A DNA stretch of 30,393 nt from JAKFYM01 sp964612065 (GTDB lineage: Bacteria > Bdellovibrionota > UBA1018 > CAIPTA01), in assembly GCA_964612065.1 (NCBI GenBank), contig CAZTCD010000049.1, positions 1-30,393 of the forward strand. Reading direction: 5' to 3'. Both the position numbers and the translations under genes were made by a program. Below are positions 23,404-29,979 of the stretch, in pieces. Each line of letters begins with the position of its first letter. Within the stretch, counting starts at the first letter, position 1. The notes below the pieces were generated by a model. That model did not search any database and was not told the DNA's origin. It was given only the letters and a program-made list of their open reading frames with translations.

Positions 23404-23883
23404 ATGAGGAAAGCGATTCTAGTGCTCTTGGTGTCGTTTCTTTTGCCGTTGCCCGCGAATGCCTTTCGGGCCTCCCATTTCAAAGGCCTTTATCAGGTTA
23501 CCGGAGAGCATCGGGGTGATCCGAAATACGTGGTAGTGGACGTGGATACTGTGGGGAACATATGGGCGAAATGGGCTAACGGAGATCTTCCCGCTGATCT
23601 TGAGCCCATCCGGCAGGAACCCTCCATTCTCCTGGGATTCACCTTTCGCGATGGCCTGTTCTTCAACCTGGAGCGCTCGGCGCTTGTGGGCGCCGATTCT
23701 CTGGCTATGCCGGGAAATAAAACGGACACCATGCAATTGAGCCGGAAGCCAAATGGAACCTATGAGCTCGGTGTAAGAATCGATAACGTTGTAACTTTTT
23801 ATGATTTAGGCCCGAAACAGGACCTTCCAGCACCTTTCGAGGCACGGATTAATCAGTTGCCTCAAGCCCTGCGTTTGGAATAG
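23404..23883 (+). CDS. Secreted protein of unknown function (DUF-like)
   Basis: An almost perfect anti-16S match, AGGAGGTGAT (23394-23403), lies right before the ATG. The 159-residue product has a signal peptide (1-20, ending ANA), and the mature part looks like an eight-strand-type beta domain: FKGLYQVTGEH, YVVVDVDTVGN, ILLGFTFRDGLFFN and YELGVRIDNVV. No Cys is present. I recognise no family. Its stop codon overlaps the predicted -10 box of rnpB, which begins 10 bases later. Confidence 0.8.
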   Translation: MRKAILVLLVSFLLPLPANAFRASHFKGLYQVTGEHRGDPKYVVVDVDTVGNIWAKWANGDLPADLEPIRQEPSILLGFTFRDGLFFNLERSALVGADSLAMPGNKTDTMQLSRKPNGTYELGVRIDNVVTFYDLGPKQDLPAPFEARINQLPQALRLE

Positions 23884-23886
23884 AAA
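23857..23886 (+). promoter_or_regulatory. Putative promoter of rnpB, overlapping a stop codon
   Basis: TTGCCT (23857-23862) and TAGAAA (23881-23886) are 18 bases apart. The -10 box begins with the TAG stop of the preceding gene. The start would fall near 23893, the first base of the P1 stem of RNase P RNA. Confidence 0.4.
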
Positions 23887-23892
23887 GAGTTC

Positions 23893-24302
23893 GGCGGCGG
23901 AGCGGGCAGTCGCGGCCTTGCATGGGCGACCATAGCAGGGGCGAGGAAAGTCCGGGCTCCAAAGAGCAAGGCACTGGCTAACGGCCAGGAATCGGAAACG
24001 GAACCCACGTGATTTCGTTTCCGGTTACGGAAAGTGCAACAGAGAAGAGACCGCCTCGCGCAAGCGAGGTAAGGGTGAAACGGTGGGGTAAGAGCCCACC
24101 GCCCGGGTGGTGACATCCGGGGCATGGCAAACCCTGCCTGGAGCAAGACCAAATAGGCGTGCGTTACGAGGGCTGCTCGCCCCAGCACGCGGGTAGGATC
24201 GCTTGAGCCCATTGGTAACGATGGGCCTAGAGGAATGATTGCCACCTGAAACCACAGCAATGTGGGTCGCGGGAACAGAACCCGGCTTATAGCTCCGCCG
24301 CC
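23893..24302 (+). ncRNA. rnpB: RNase P catalytic RNA, bacterial type A-like
   Basis: This RNA cleaves the 5' leader of precursor tRNAs with the RnpA protein. The conserved 5' core GAGGAAAGTCCGGGCTCC is at 23943-23960. The mid-region with GGGTGAAACGGTGGGGTAAG follows around 24073. The conserved 3' core ACAGAACCCGGCTTAT ends near 24290. The ends are set by the P1 helix: GGCGGCGGAGC (23893-23903) pairs with GCTCCGCCGCC (24292-24302). The length of about 410 bases is ordinary for type A. A T run at 24305-24309 follows P1, so P1 may double as terminator hairpin. This run touches the stop codon of the convergent gspF-like gene. Confidence 0.95.
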
Positions 24303-24307
24303 TCTTT

Positions 24308-25540
24308 TTATCTTCCCTTCATCACCGAGCTCATCTTCCAGATCGGCAGGAAGATGGAGAGGACCAATACGAGTACCATTCCGAAGATCAAAGCCAGAAA
24401 GAGCGGCTCAATTGCTTTGGAAAGATTATTCAAGCGATAGTCCAGTTGCACCCGGTAGTAACTGGCGATCTTGTCGAGCACCTCTTCTACCTTTCCGCCT
24501 TCTTCTCCCACGGTGATCAGGTTCCCCACCATTTTGGGAAACACTCTGCTCCTTTGGAATCCCCGCGAAAGATCGCCTCCGCCTTCCACTTCCTGGCGAA
24601 ATCCTTCGATCTCGTTTCGTAAGACCTGATTGGTGAGAGAGTCGCGCACTATACCCAGGCTTTCCACGATAGGAATCCCGCTGGCAAGAAGCAGGCGAAG
24701 TACGGTGGAAAAGGTCAGTACGTCATATTGAAGCAATATGGCTCCAAACACGGGAACCTTAAGCAGGGTGCCGTGAAAGAGAACTCTGCCTTTGTCGGTT
24801 TGCACCCATTTGTTAAAGGCATAGTAACCGCCGCCGGCAATGATCATCATCAACCACCAGTAGCTTTGGAAAGCGTTGGAAATGCCAAGAACGAAAAGCG
24901 TGATCGGAGGAAGCTGGCCGCCGAATTTGCCGTAAAATGACTCGAATTTGGGGACCACGAAGGTGATCACCACGATCATTACAACCAGAATTCCGCCTAG
25001 AACTATCTTGGGATAGAAGATCGCGTTCTTTACCTTGGCCTGGTTTTCCATCCTCTGCTCAGCTGAGTTGCTGAGCATCTCAAGCACTTCGTCCAGGCGG
25101 CCGGATGCCTCCCCCGCCTTGATTGCGTTCAGATAAACATAGTCGAAGACCTGCGGATGTTTCGACATTGCGGCGTGCAGCGACTGGCCTTCGGTAAGGT
25201 CTTCCACTACCTTCACCACCACGTTCCGAAGCACCTCGCTCTGCGTTTGCTCCGAGATCAGGGTCAGCGCCTGGTGTACGGAAAGCCCCACGCTATACGA
25301 GGTTTGGAGCTGTCGGTTGAACACTATCAGTTCTTCCAATGAGACTCGGGCACCGGGAAGCTGGGAGGCAATCAACGCCCAGAGGTCGTGAAGCTTGTCT
25401 AGCGAGGATGCTCCAACGGACAGAACAATGAGTTGCCGGCCCGCCAGAATTCTCTTCGCTTCCACGGCAGTTTCCGCCTCCACCTTGCCGGTGACTACCT
25501 TCCCGCTTCTTTCTCTGGCTCGAAACCGGAAAACCGCCAT
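24308..25540 (-). CDS. Type II secretion/type IV pilus inner-membrane platform protein (GspF/PilC/MshG family)
   Basis: The 410-residue product begins MAVFRFRARERSGK, the normal family start, and contains two GspF repeats. The first is around residues 68-190 (FNRQLQTSYSVGLSVHQAL, GQSLHAAM, MENQAKVKNAIFYP); the second is around 270-395 (TFSTVLRLLLASGIPIVESL, VGEEGGKVEEVLDKIA). There are three membrane segments, including about 175-195 and the C-terminal one. It anchors the assembly ATPase and passes pilin subunits outward. The start is 1 base after the stop of the upstream pseudopilin gene, so it is the last gene of the pilin operon. Its gene order near ExeA/TPR/PilM genes favours the MSHA-like version. 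Confidence 0.95.
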   Translation of the reverse strand: MAVFRFRARERSGKVVTGKVEAETAVEAKRILAGRQLIVLSVGASSLDKLHDLWALIASQLPGARVSLEELIVFNRQLQTSYSVGLSVHQALTLISEQTQSEVLRNVVVKVVEDLTEGQSLHAAMSKHPQVFDYVYLNAIKAGEASGRLDEVLEMLSNSAEQRMENQAKVKNAIFYPKIVLGGILVVMIVVITFVVPKFESFYGKFGGQLPPITLFVLGISNAFQSYWWLMMIIAGGGYYAFNKWVQTDKGRVLFHGTLLKVPVFGAILLQYDVLTFSTVLRLLLASGIPIVESLGIVRDSLTNQVLRNEIEGFRQEVEGGGDLSRGFQRSRVFPKMVGNLITVGEEGGKVEEVLDKIASYYRVQLDYRLNNLSKAIEPLFLALIFGMVLVLVLSIFLPIWKMSSVMKGR

Positions 25541-25541
25541 C

Positions 25542-26795
25542 TCAGAGCATCCCTGATACGGTCAAGTGATCGCATCCGCTGGTGTAGGTGATGTCCACCT
25601 CCATGGTGGAGACCGATGAGACATTGGAATTGAACGTGATAGTCACGGCCTCGCTTCCGTTCATGTTCTCGTTGTTGCTGAGAGATAGCTGCGTGGCCTC
25701 GGGGCCCGGGCATGGCGAGAAGGTACGTCCTCCTGTACAGGCATAGATCCGGGTGCCCAGAGTTATCGTAGTGGCTTGAGCTCCGGAGCCTGTATTCAAC
25801 TGCAGGCTGGTTACGTTAACAGCGGAGGTGGTCCGGATTCTGAACGATGCCAATGGGCCGACTGTAAGCCCGGTTGAGGAGTTATCCACGGAAATTCTGC
25901 CTGTATTGGTGGTGCATCCGGCGGCGGCACCCCCCCCACCACCGCCTCCGCCCCCACCACCGCCTCCGCCACCCGATGGGTCTATGTCGACCAGGTTTGT
26001 GGGAATCATAAAGCGGGCCTTATCCACTACGAAGGAGATGGGGCCGAGAGTGGTGGTGGGGCTGGCCTTGGTTGGTATGTAGATCGTAGCTGATCTCGGG
26101 CCAAGGGGTACGTTGTTGAACTGGAACGCGCCTTGGGCTCCGGCTGAAACCGAAACCAGAGGTTGGGTAAGCGCTCCTGATCCGTTGGCCTGGTTCAGTT
26201 CCGCTTGAAAAGCCACGTTATGGGCGGCACCTCCACTGGAAAGAAATCCATATACCGTAGCAAGCTGCAACTCTGGGGGAATGGACATCACGATGTCCTG
26301 GTTCAGGCCCGTGCCACCCGCGGCTCCATCGGCGCCCAGGCTGGTAATAGTGGCTGTGGCTCCTGGTGTGTATACGTACGGGCGCCCCCATTTGTCATTG
26401 AATGAAAAAGCGGCTCCGGAGGCTCCGGTGGCCAGATAGGGCCCGTTCCAGCCGAGCCCGAATCGGACATTGTTGTTTACGGAAAACGAAGGAAGGGCCG
26501 CTGGTTTGGCTTGAAGAGCGGCGAGCCCCTGGCTCGCGTTGGGAAGCGCTCCCATGTCTCCGAGGTATCCGAAGCTCGACCGGGTGCCTCCCTGAGTCAG
26601 CTCGGTATCGCCAATGAGCGCAGATCGAATCTGCCGAAGTTCGGCTACGGTGGCATCGTAGCGGTCCTCGTCCACCGAACCGGTCATCACGCTGATGCCA
26701 GCAACGGAAAGAATGGCCACAAGCCCGAGTACCATCAGGATCTCGACGAGAGTGAAGCCTGATTGCCGCTGGTCAGATCGAGATCGAGATATCAT
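25542..26795 (-). CDS. GspG-like pseudopilin with C-terminal extra domain on an oligoglycine linker
   Basis: The start at 26795 is preferred because it gives a short leader before the prepilin site G13-F14, with Glu at +5 (GFTLVEILMVLGLVAIL), and GGAG lies 6 bases upstream. A longer frame to 27041 is not supported. The 417-residue product contains a GspG-like globular part up to about residue 165 (WGRPYVYTPG, SLGADGAAGGTGLNQDI, like the GspG calcium loop). A strand-rich middle follows. Fifteen Gly codons (about 275-289) lead into a C-terminal domain with two Cys pairs (GCTTN, YACTGG, CPGPE, GCDHL). This could be a large minor pilin or tip adhesin. It overlaps the upstream gene by 23 bases. 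Confidence 0.85.
   Translation of the reverse strand: MISRSRSDQRQSGFTLVEILMVLGLVAILSVAGISVMTGSVDEDRYDATVAELRQIRSALIGDTELTQGGTRSSFGYLGDMGALPNASQGLAALQAKPAALPSFSVNNNVRFGLGWNGPYLATGASGAAFSFNDKWGRPYVYTPGATATITSLGADGAAGGTGLNQDIVMSIPPELQLATVYGFLSSGGAAHNVAFQAELNQANGSGALTQPLVSVSAGAQGAFQFNNVPLGPRSATIYIPTKASPTTTLGPISFVVDKARFMIPTNLVDIDPSGGGGGGGGGGGGGGGAAAGCTTNTGRISVDNSSTGLTVGPLASFRIRTTSAVNVTSLQLNTGSGAQATTITLGTRIYACTGGRTFSPCPGPEATQLSLSNNENMNGSEAVTITFNSNVSSVSTMEVDITYTSGCDHLTVSGML
25929..25973 (-). repeat. Oligoglycine-coding tract with an 18-bp tandem duplication
   Basis: Fifteen consecutive Gly codons encode the interdomain linker. Within them an 18-bp block, GGCGGAGGCGGTGGTGGG, occurs twice back to back (25970-25953 and 25952-25935). 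This indicates growth by slippage in whole codons, so linker length may vary among strains without frameshift. Confidence 0.85.
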
Positions 26796-27228
26796 CCGCG
26801 TCTCCACAGGTTCTGTTGGGCCCACAGCTTCTAAGCGTGGTTCCGCTATATTGCAGAAGGTTTTTCCAGCCGTCTCTCTTTGGCAGGTCGCTTCCCGCGG
26901 CATCTGACTGAACATAGGGGCCGCACCATCCTCGCAGTTGGCGGAACGTGGAGCTGGAAGGATTGGTGTCGGGAGCGCATGGAGCGGCTCCGTTCGGGGC
27001 GGCGAACAAAGCGTCGATTGAGGATGGTGCTCCGTTACCATGGGCGCGATAAAGCGCAGCAGCCTCTCGGAGCCTATCCATCCTGGCGTAAGTTTCCTTG
27101 GATCCGCCGCTGCTCAGGAGGGGATCGGCGTTCATGACCGCAACGGAAGCAGCGATCGCCACCGCCAGGGCGATAAACAGTATCTGTATTAGCCCAAATC
27201 CGCTTTCAGAAAGTGACCACGAGGTCAT
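26773..27228 (-). CDS. Pseudopilin-like protein lacking Glu5
   Basis: The start at 27228 gives a leader of 10 residues ending in Gly, then FGLIQILFIALAVAIAASVAVM. This looks like a prepilin cleavage site and membrane helix, but Gln replaces the usual Glu at +5. The 151-residue product ends with a small domain holding CGPYV, W-K, and SCGPNRTCGDADD, shared with the upstream pseudopilin, so the two genes are probably paralogous. In type II systems GspK is known to lack Glu5 and to cap the pseudopilus, suggesting a tip or minor role here. It overlaps both neighbours by 23 bases. Confidence 0.8.
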   Translation of the reverse strand: MTSWSLSESGFGLIQILFIALAVAIAASVAVMNADPLLSSGGSKETYARMDRLREAAALYRAHGNGAPSSIDALFAAPNGAAPCAPDTNPSSSTFRQLRGWCGPYVQSDAAGSDLPKRDGWKNLLQYSGTTLRSCGPNRTCGDADDISISI

Positions 27229-27622
27229 CGGTATCCCCGCATGTCTTGTTAGGTCCGCAGCTTTTGAGGGTTCGAGAGGCGGTGCTATACTGGTAAGCCG
27301 TGCCCCAGCCATCCTGATCCCATCCGGAAACCGTGCCGTCCACATATGGGCCGTTCCAGCCGATCTTGTTGATGGGATCGTAATTCGGCTGGCTTCCTTT
27401 CGTGGTGAGGTTGCTGAGCGCCGAGGGCGCTGCTGCCATATGAGTTGAAAATTTCTGAATGCCGTCACGGAGAGATGCCATGCGTTCCTTGGTCACACTG
27501 GCGTGGGCGTCCGTGCGAAAATCGACGAACTGGGGAAGGGCTACAGCGCTTATGATGGCCACAAGTGCAACGGCCATCAGGATTTCCAGAAGGCTGAATC
27601 CCGATGGCCGCAAAGAAGGCAT
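27206..27622 (-). CDS. GspG/MshA-like pseudopilin
   Basis: The 138-residue product has a 7-residue basic leader, cleavage at G8-F9, and FSLLEILMAVALVAIISAV with Glu at +5. The small C-terminal domain includes GWNGPYVDG, DGWGTAYQY and SCGPNKTCGDTDD, where the Asp-rich end resembles the calcium site of GspG. It should be processed by prepilin peptidase and polymerised into a pilus or pseudopilus. It lies 15 bases after the pilin gene and overlaps the next gene by 23 bases. The start has AAAGG upstream. Confidence 0.92.
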   Translation of the reverse strand: MPSLRPSGFSLLEILMAVALVAIISAVALPQFVDFRTDAHASVTKERMASLRDGIQKFSTHMAAAPSALSNLTTKGSQPNYDPINKIGWNGPYVDGTVSGWDQDGWGTAYQYSTASRTLKSCGPNKTCGDTDDLVVTF

Positions 27623-27637
27623 GAGCTTTGCCTTTCT

Positions 27638-28177
27638 CTAGAAGAGGTATTCTTTAACTGGGCCGCCGCTGTTGCTGGAGTTCGCCCAGATCTTTCCTGT
27701 GGCGGGGTTGTAGCACCAGCCGCCATCGGCGGTCGCGGAGAAAGCGTTGCCGGCGCAGTTCACCGTGGGAGGATTGTTGCATCCGGTACCGGCACAGGCC
27801 GCTACGAGATTCTTGTCGGCGGTAGCCACAGCGGATCCGCTCCAGGGGTTGTCAGGCAATTCCGAGGAGGCCACGAAATTTCTGTCGGAAGCGGTGGACA
27901 CCTGAGTGGTTGTGCAGGGGGCGCCGGCACCGGAAGTTACATCGTTGGCATTCAGCTGAACTGCGGTAGGCCAGGCGGCGGCACCGCAACGTACCGAGAT
28001 CTGTGCATACTGGTTGGCCAGAGCGGTCCGGAGCGTGCCCACTGCGCTTTGGGTGGCGGCGTCCTTCGCGTCCACACGGAAATCGATAAACTGCGGTATG
28101 GATACCGCGGCCAGAATCGATACCAGGAGCACCACCATCAAGATTTCGATCAAAGTGAAGCCTTTTTGCGAACGCAT
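27638..28177 (-). CDS. Type IV pilin, probable major subunit (MshA-like)
   Basis: The 179-residue product has a 6-residue leader (MRSQKG), then FTLIEILMVVLLVSILAAVSIPQFIDFR with Glu at +5, the best pilin N terminus in the cluster. The C-terminal domain has several Cys (RCGAA, APCTTT, AACAGTGC, VNCAGN, GGWCYNP), giving possible disulphide loops, and a small-residue-rich composition. It is first in the leftward operon, as expected for the most abundant subunit. A GC-rich dyad (28200-28212) lies in the leader just before the purine-rich ribosome site GGGGTAGGG and may stabilise the message. Confidence 0.92.
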   Translation of the reverse strand: MRSQKGFTLIEILMVVLLVSILAAVSIPQFIDFRVDAKDAATQSAVGTLRTALANQYAQISVRCGAAAWPTAVQLNANDVTSGAGAPCTTTQVSTASDRNFVASSELPDNPWSGSAVATADKNLVAACAGTGCNNPPTVNCAGNAFSATADGGWCYNPATGKIWANSSNSGGPVKEYLF

Positions 28178-28199
28178 TTCCCTACCCCTTGAATTTTGA

Positions 28200-28212
28200 G
28201 CGGCCAGGCCGC
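28200..28212 (-). promoter_or_regulatory. Short dyad in the pilin mRNA leader
   Basis: GCGGCC, one A and GGCCGC make a near-perfect palindrome 23 bases before the pilin ATG. In the mRNA it can form a 5-bp GC stem with a 3-nt loop. A role in message stability or in binding a regulator is possible. Confidence 0.35.
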
Positions 28213-28296
28213 CCCCATGAATGGAACCTGTTTATTTATATTTTAGCACTTTCGTAAATCTCCGCAAACTTAGTTTCCCTGTTATTCCTACACGTT

Positions 28297-28322
28297 ACAT
28301 GTATTTCCCGCAGGAAACATGT
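28297..28322. promoter_or_regulatory. Imperfect inverted repeat between the divergent pilus operons
   Basis: ACATG(TA)TTTCC and GGAAACATGT face each other across CGCA, giving 10 paired positions with a 2-base bulge. It is 84 bases before the ATPase ATG and 120 bases before the pilin ATG. The surrounding 207-bp gap is AT-rich and should hold both promoters; I could not assign them, and no sigma-54 GG-N10-GC signature was found. Confidence 0.4.
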
Positions 28323-28405
28323 CGGGCATAAGTGCCTAAGTTTTATTCAGGCCGAGCCGGTTTTTTTCCGAAATGACACAGGAGGGGGTGTGAGTTCTAC
28401 TCCAT

Positions 28406-29242
28406 ATGAATTTTCAGGAATTTTTCTATCTTAAAGAAAACCCGTTCGGCGAAACGCCTGATCCGCGTTTCTATTTTGCCGCTCGTCCGCATGACGAGGT
28501 TTTGCGGCAGCTCGCGTGGGCGCTCGAGGAGCGCAAAGGATTCATTTTGGTAACGGGAGAGGCGGGAAGCGGGAAAACAACATTGAGCCGGGTTCTATAC
28601 AGTGCTTACCGTGACGAAGCCGCCTTCGCATTTATCCTGAATCCTCATCAGGAGGCGGCTTGCCTCTTGAGAGCCGTTTGCAGGGAGTTCGGGCTTGGTG
28701 AATCGAGCCTGGAGGCATTGAATGAACACCTGCTTTATCGCGCAACTCAGGGATTACGGAACGTACTCGTGATCGACGAAGCACAAGCTATGTCGGACGA
28801 GGCGCTCGAGTTCGTTCGCCTGCTCACCAACTTGGAAGCAAACAATCGCAAACTGCTTCAGGTCGTATTTTTCGCACAGCCAGAAATCAAAAGGCGCCTG
28901 GAAAACCCGCGGTTGATACAGCTGAGGCAACGAATCGTGTTGGAACTGGCAGTTCCCTTTCTGGATGAATCATCCACCGCTGACTATATTCGCCATAGAA
29001 TTGAACGAGCGGGTGGAGGGAGCTTCGTTCGCTTTGATTCGGAAGCAGTTCGAAGAATTCATAATATTACTTCGGGTACTCCCCGCCTTATCAACAAGGC
29101 CTGTGAACTGGCCTTGCGATGTGCCGCTCTTCAAGGGGCGCGCCTGGTGTCTGCCGAAATCGTTAGATCCATGCCCGCGGCCAGTGTTGGCCTGCGAAAA
29201 AGATCGCTACTCTCCCTTCTTTCTGGAAGGAGGGCAGGATGA
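28406..29242 (+). CDS. ExeA/MshM-like AAA ATPase
   Basis: The 278-residue product starts FYLKENPFGETPDPRFYF, the typical ExeA/MshM opening. It has Walker A GEAGSGKTT (51-59), Walker B VLVIDEAQ (119-126), a sensor-type segment (VFFAQPE), and RQRI as the arginine-finger region. SGTPRLINKACELAL is the family C-terminal motif. ExeA-type ATPases help secretin assembly or peptidoglycan passage; MshM is the homologue in MSHA pili. This one lacks the C-terminal peptidoglycan-binding domain of ExeA, as MshM does. The ATG has no close ribosome site; GGAGG lies about 20 bases away. It overlaps the next gene by ATGA. Confidence 0.93.
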   Translation: MNFQEFFYLKENPFGETPDPRFYFAARPHDEVLRQLAWALEERKGFILVTGEAGSGKTTLSRVLYSAYRDEAAFAFILNPHQEAACLLRAVCREFGLGESSLEALNEHLLYRATQGLRNVLVIDEAQAMSDEALEFVRLLTNLEANNRKLLQVVFFAQPEIKRRLENPRLIQLRQRIVLELAVPFLDESSTADYIRHRIERAGGGSFVRFDSEAVRRIHNITSGTPRLINKACELALRCAALQGARLVSAEIVRSMPAASVGLRKRSLLSLLSGRRAG

Positions 29243-29979
29243 GCAGAATGCTGGACAATCTGGCGCGGGTTCCCGAGGAAGAAAACGTACAGCCGCCGAA
29301 ACCATCGCTCTTTGTCGTAAAAGATGAGCCCGCCGGAAGCACCGCGATTGGCCCAAGGGGCCCCTCCCGGAAGCAGAAGCAAGTGGTTTGGGGGGCTGCG
29401 TTCCTGATGATAGCAGCGCTTGGAGCCGCTTTTTTCTTCAGTGGCGCGCCGGAGCAGGGGAGCGTGGAGCTTTCGCGGGAAATTCAGCCTCTTCCGGCTA
29501 TGCCCGACTATGTAAGCAGCATCAAATCCGGCCAGTGGAATGATGCAAAGGCTGGAATCGCGGCTCACTTAAAGGTGCAACCGAAAAGTTTTTCCGCCTT
29601 GCTGAACCAGGCTTACGTGCTCAAGGAAATGGGTGATTTGGGTGGGGCAAAGGCCAGCCTGCAAGCTGCCTTGAGAATCCGGCCCCGGCACCCCGTTGCC
29701 TTGAACAATCTTGGAGTTGTTTTCCTTAAGGCAGGCCAGTTGGAAGAGGCGGAAACCAGTCTTCGGCAGTCTATCGGGCAGGACTCGGAACTCACAGAGG
29801 CCAGAGTGAATCTGGCAGCTGTATTTGAGAGGCGAAGAGAGTGGCCGCAAGCTCTGGCGATCTTTGAAGGCATTGTGAAGGAGAACCGAATCCCTGAACA
29901 GAATCCCCAACTAAGGGAGCGAGTGCGGCGGCTTCGATCGTTGGCGGCGTCCACTTCCTCGCCGAAGGAGAAGTTCTGA
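29239..29979 (+). CDS. Membrane-anchored TPR protein (MshN-like)
   Basis: The 246-residue product has a cytoplasmic N-terminal tail of about 48 residues and one membrane helix (about 49-68, VVWGAAFLMIAALGAAFFF). The periplasmic part holds three to four TPR repeats (for example ALLNQAYVLKEMGDLGGAKA, ALNNLGVVFLKAGQLEEAET and ARVNLAAVFERRREWPQALA). This is the layout of MshN, which follows mshM in MSHA operons. It probably bridges the secretin or platform complex. AAGGAGGG is close to the ATG, which overlaps the ATPase stop in ATGA, and its stop overlaps the start of the PilM gene. Confidence 0.88.
   Translation: MSRMLDNLARVPEEENVQPPKPSLFVVKDEPAGSTAIGPRGPSRKQKQVVWGAAFLMIAALGAAFFFSGAPEQGSVELSREIQPLPAMPDYVSSIKSGQWNDAKAGIAAHLKVQPKSFSALLNQAYVLKEMGDLGGAKASLQAALRIRPRHPVALNNLGVVFLKAGQLEEAETSLRQSIGQDSELTEARVNLAAVFERRREWPQALAIFEGIVKENRIPEQNPQLRERVRRLRSLAASTSSPKEKF

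Noticed and set aside
25828..26082. Plus-strand frame with a polyproline run
   Set aside because: It is only the reverse complement of the oligoglycine linker in the pseudopilin gene.
26796..27041. N-terminal extension of the long pseudopilin to 27041
   Set aside because: Prepilin leaders are short; the extension overlaps the upstream pseudopilin and lacks any signal. The start at 26795 has a ribosome site.
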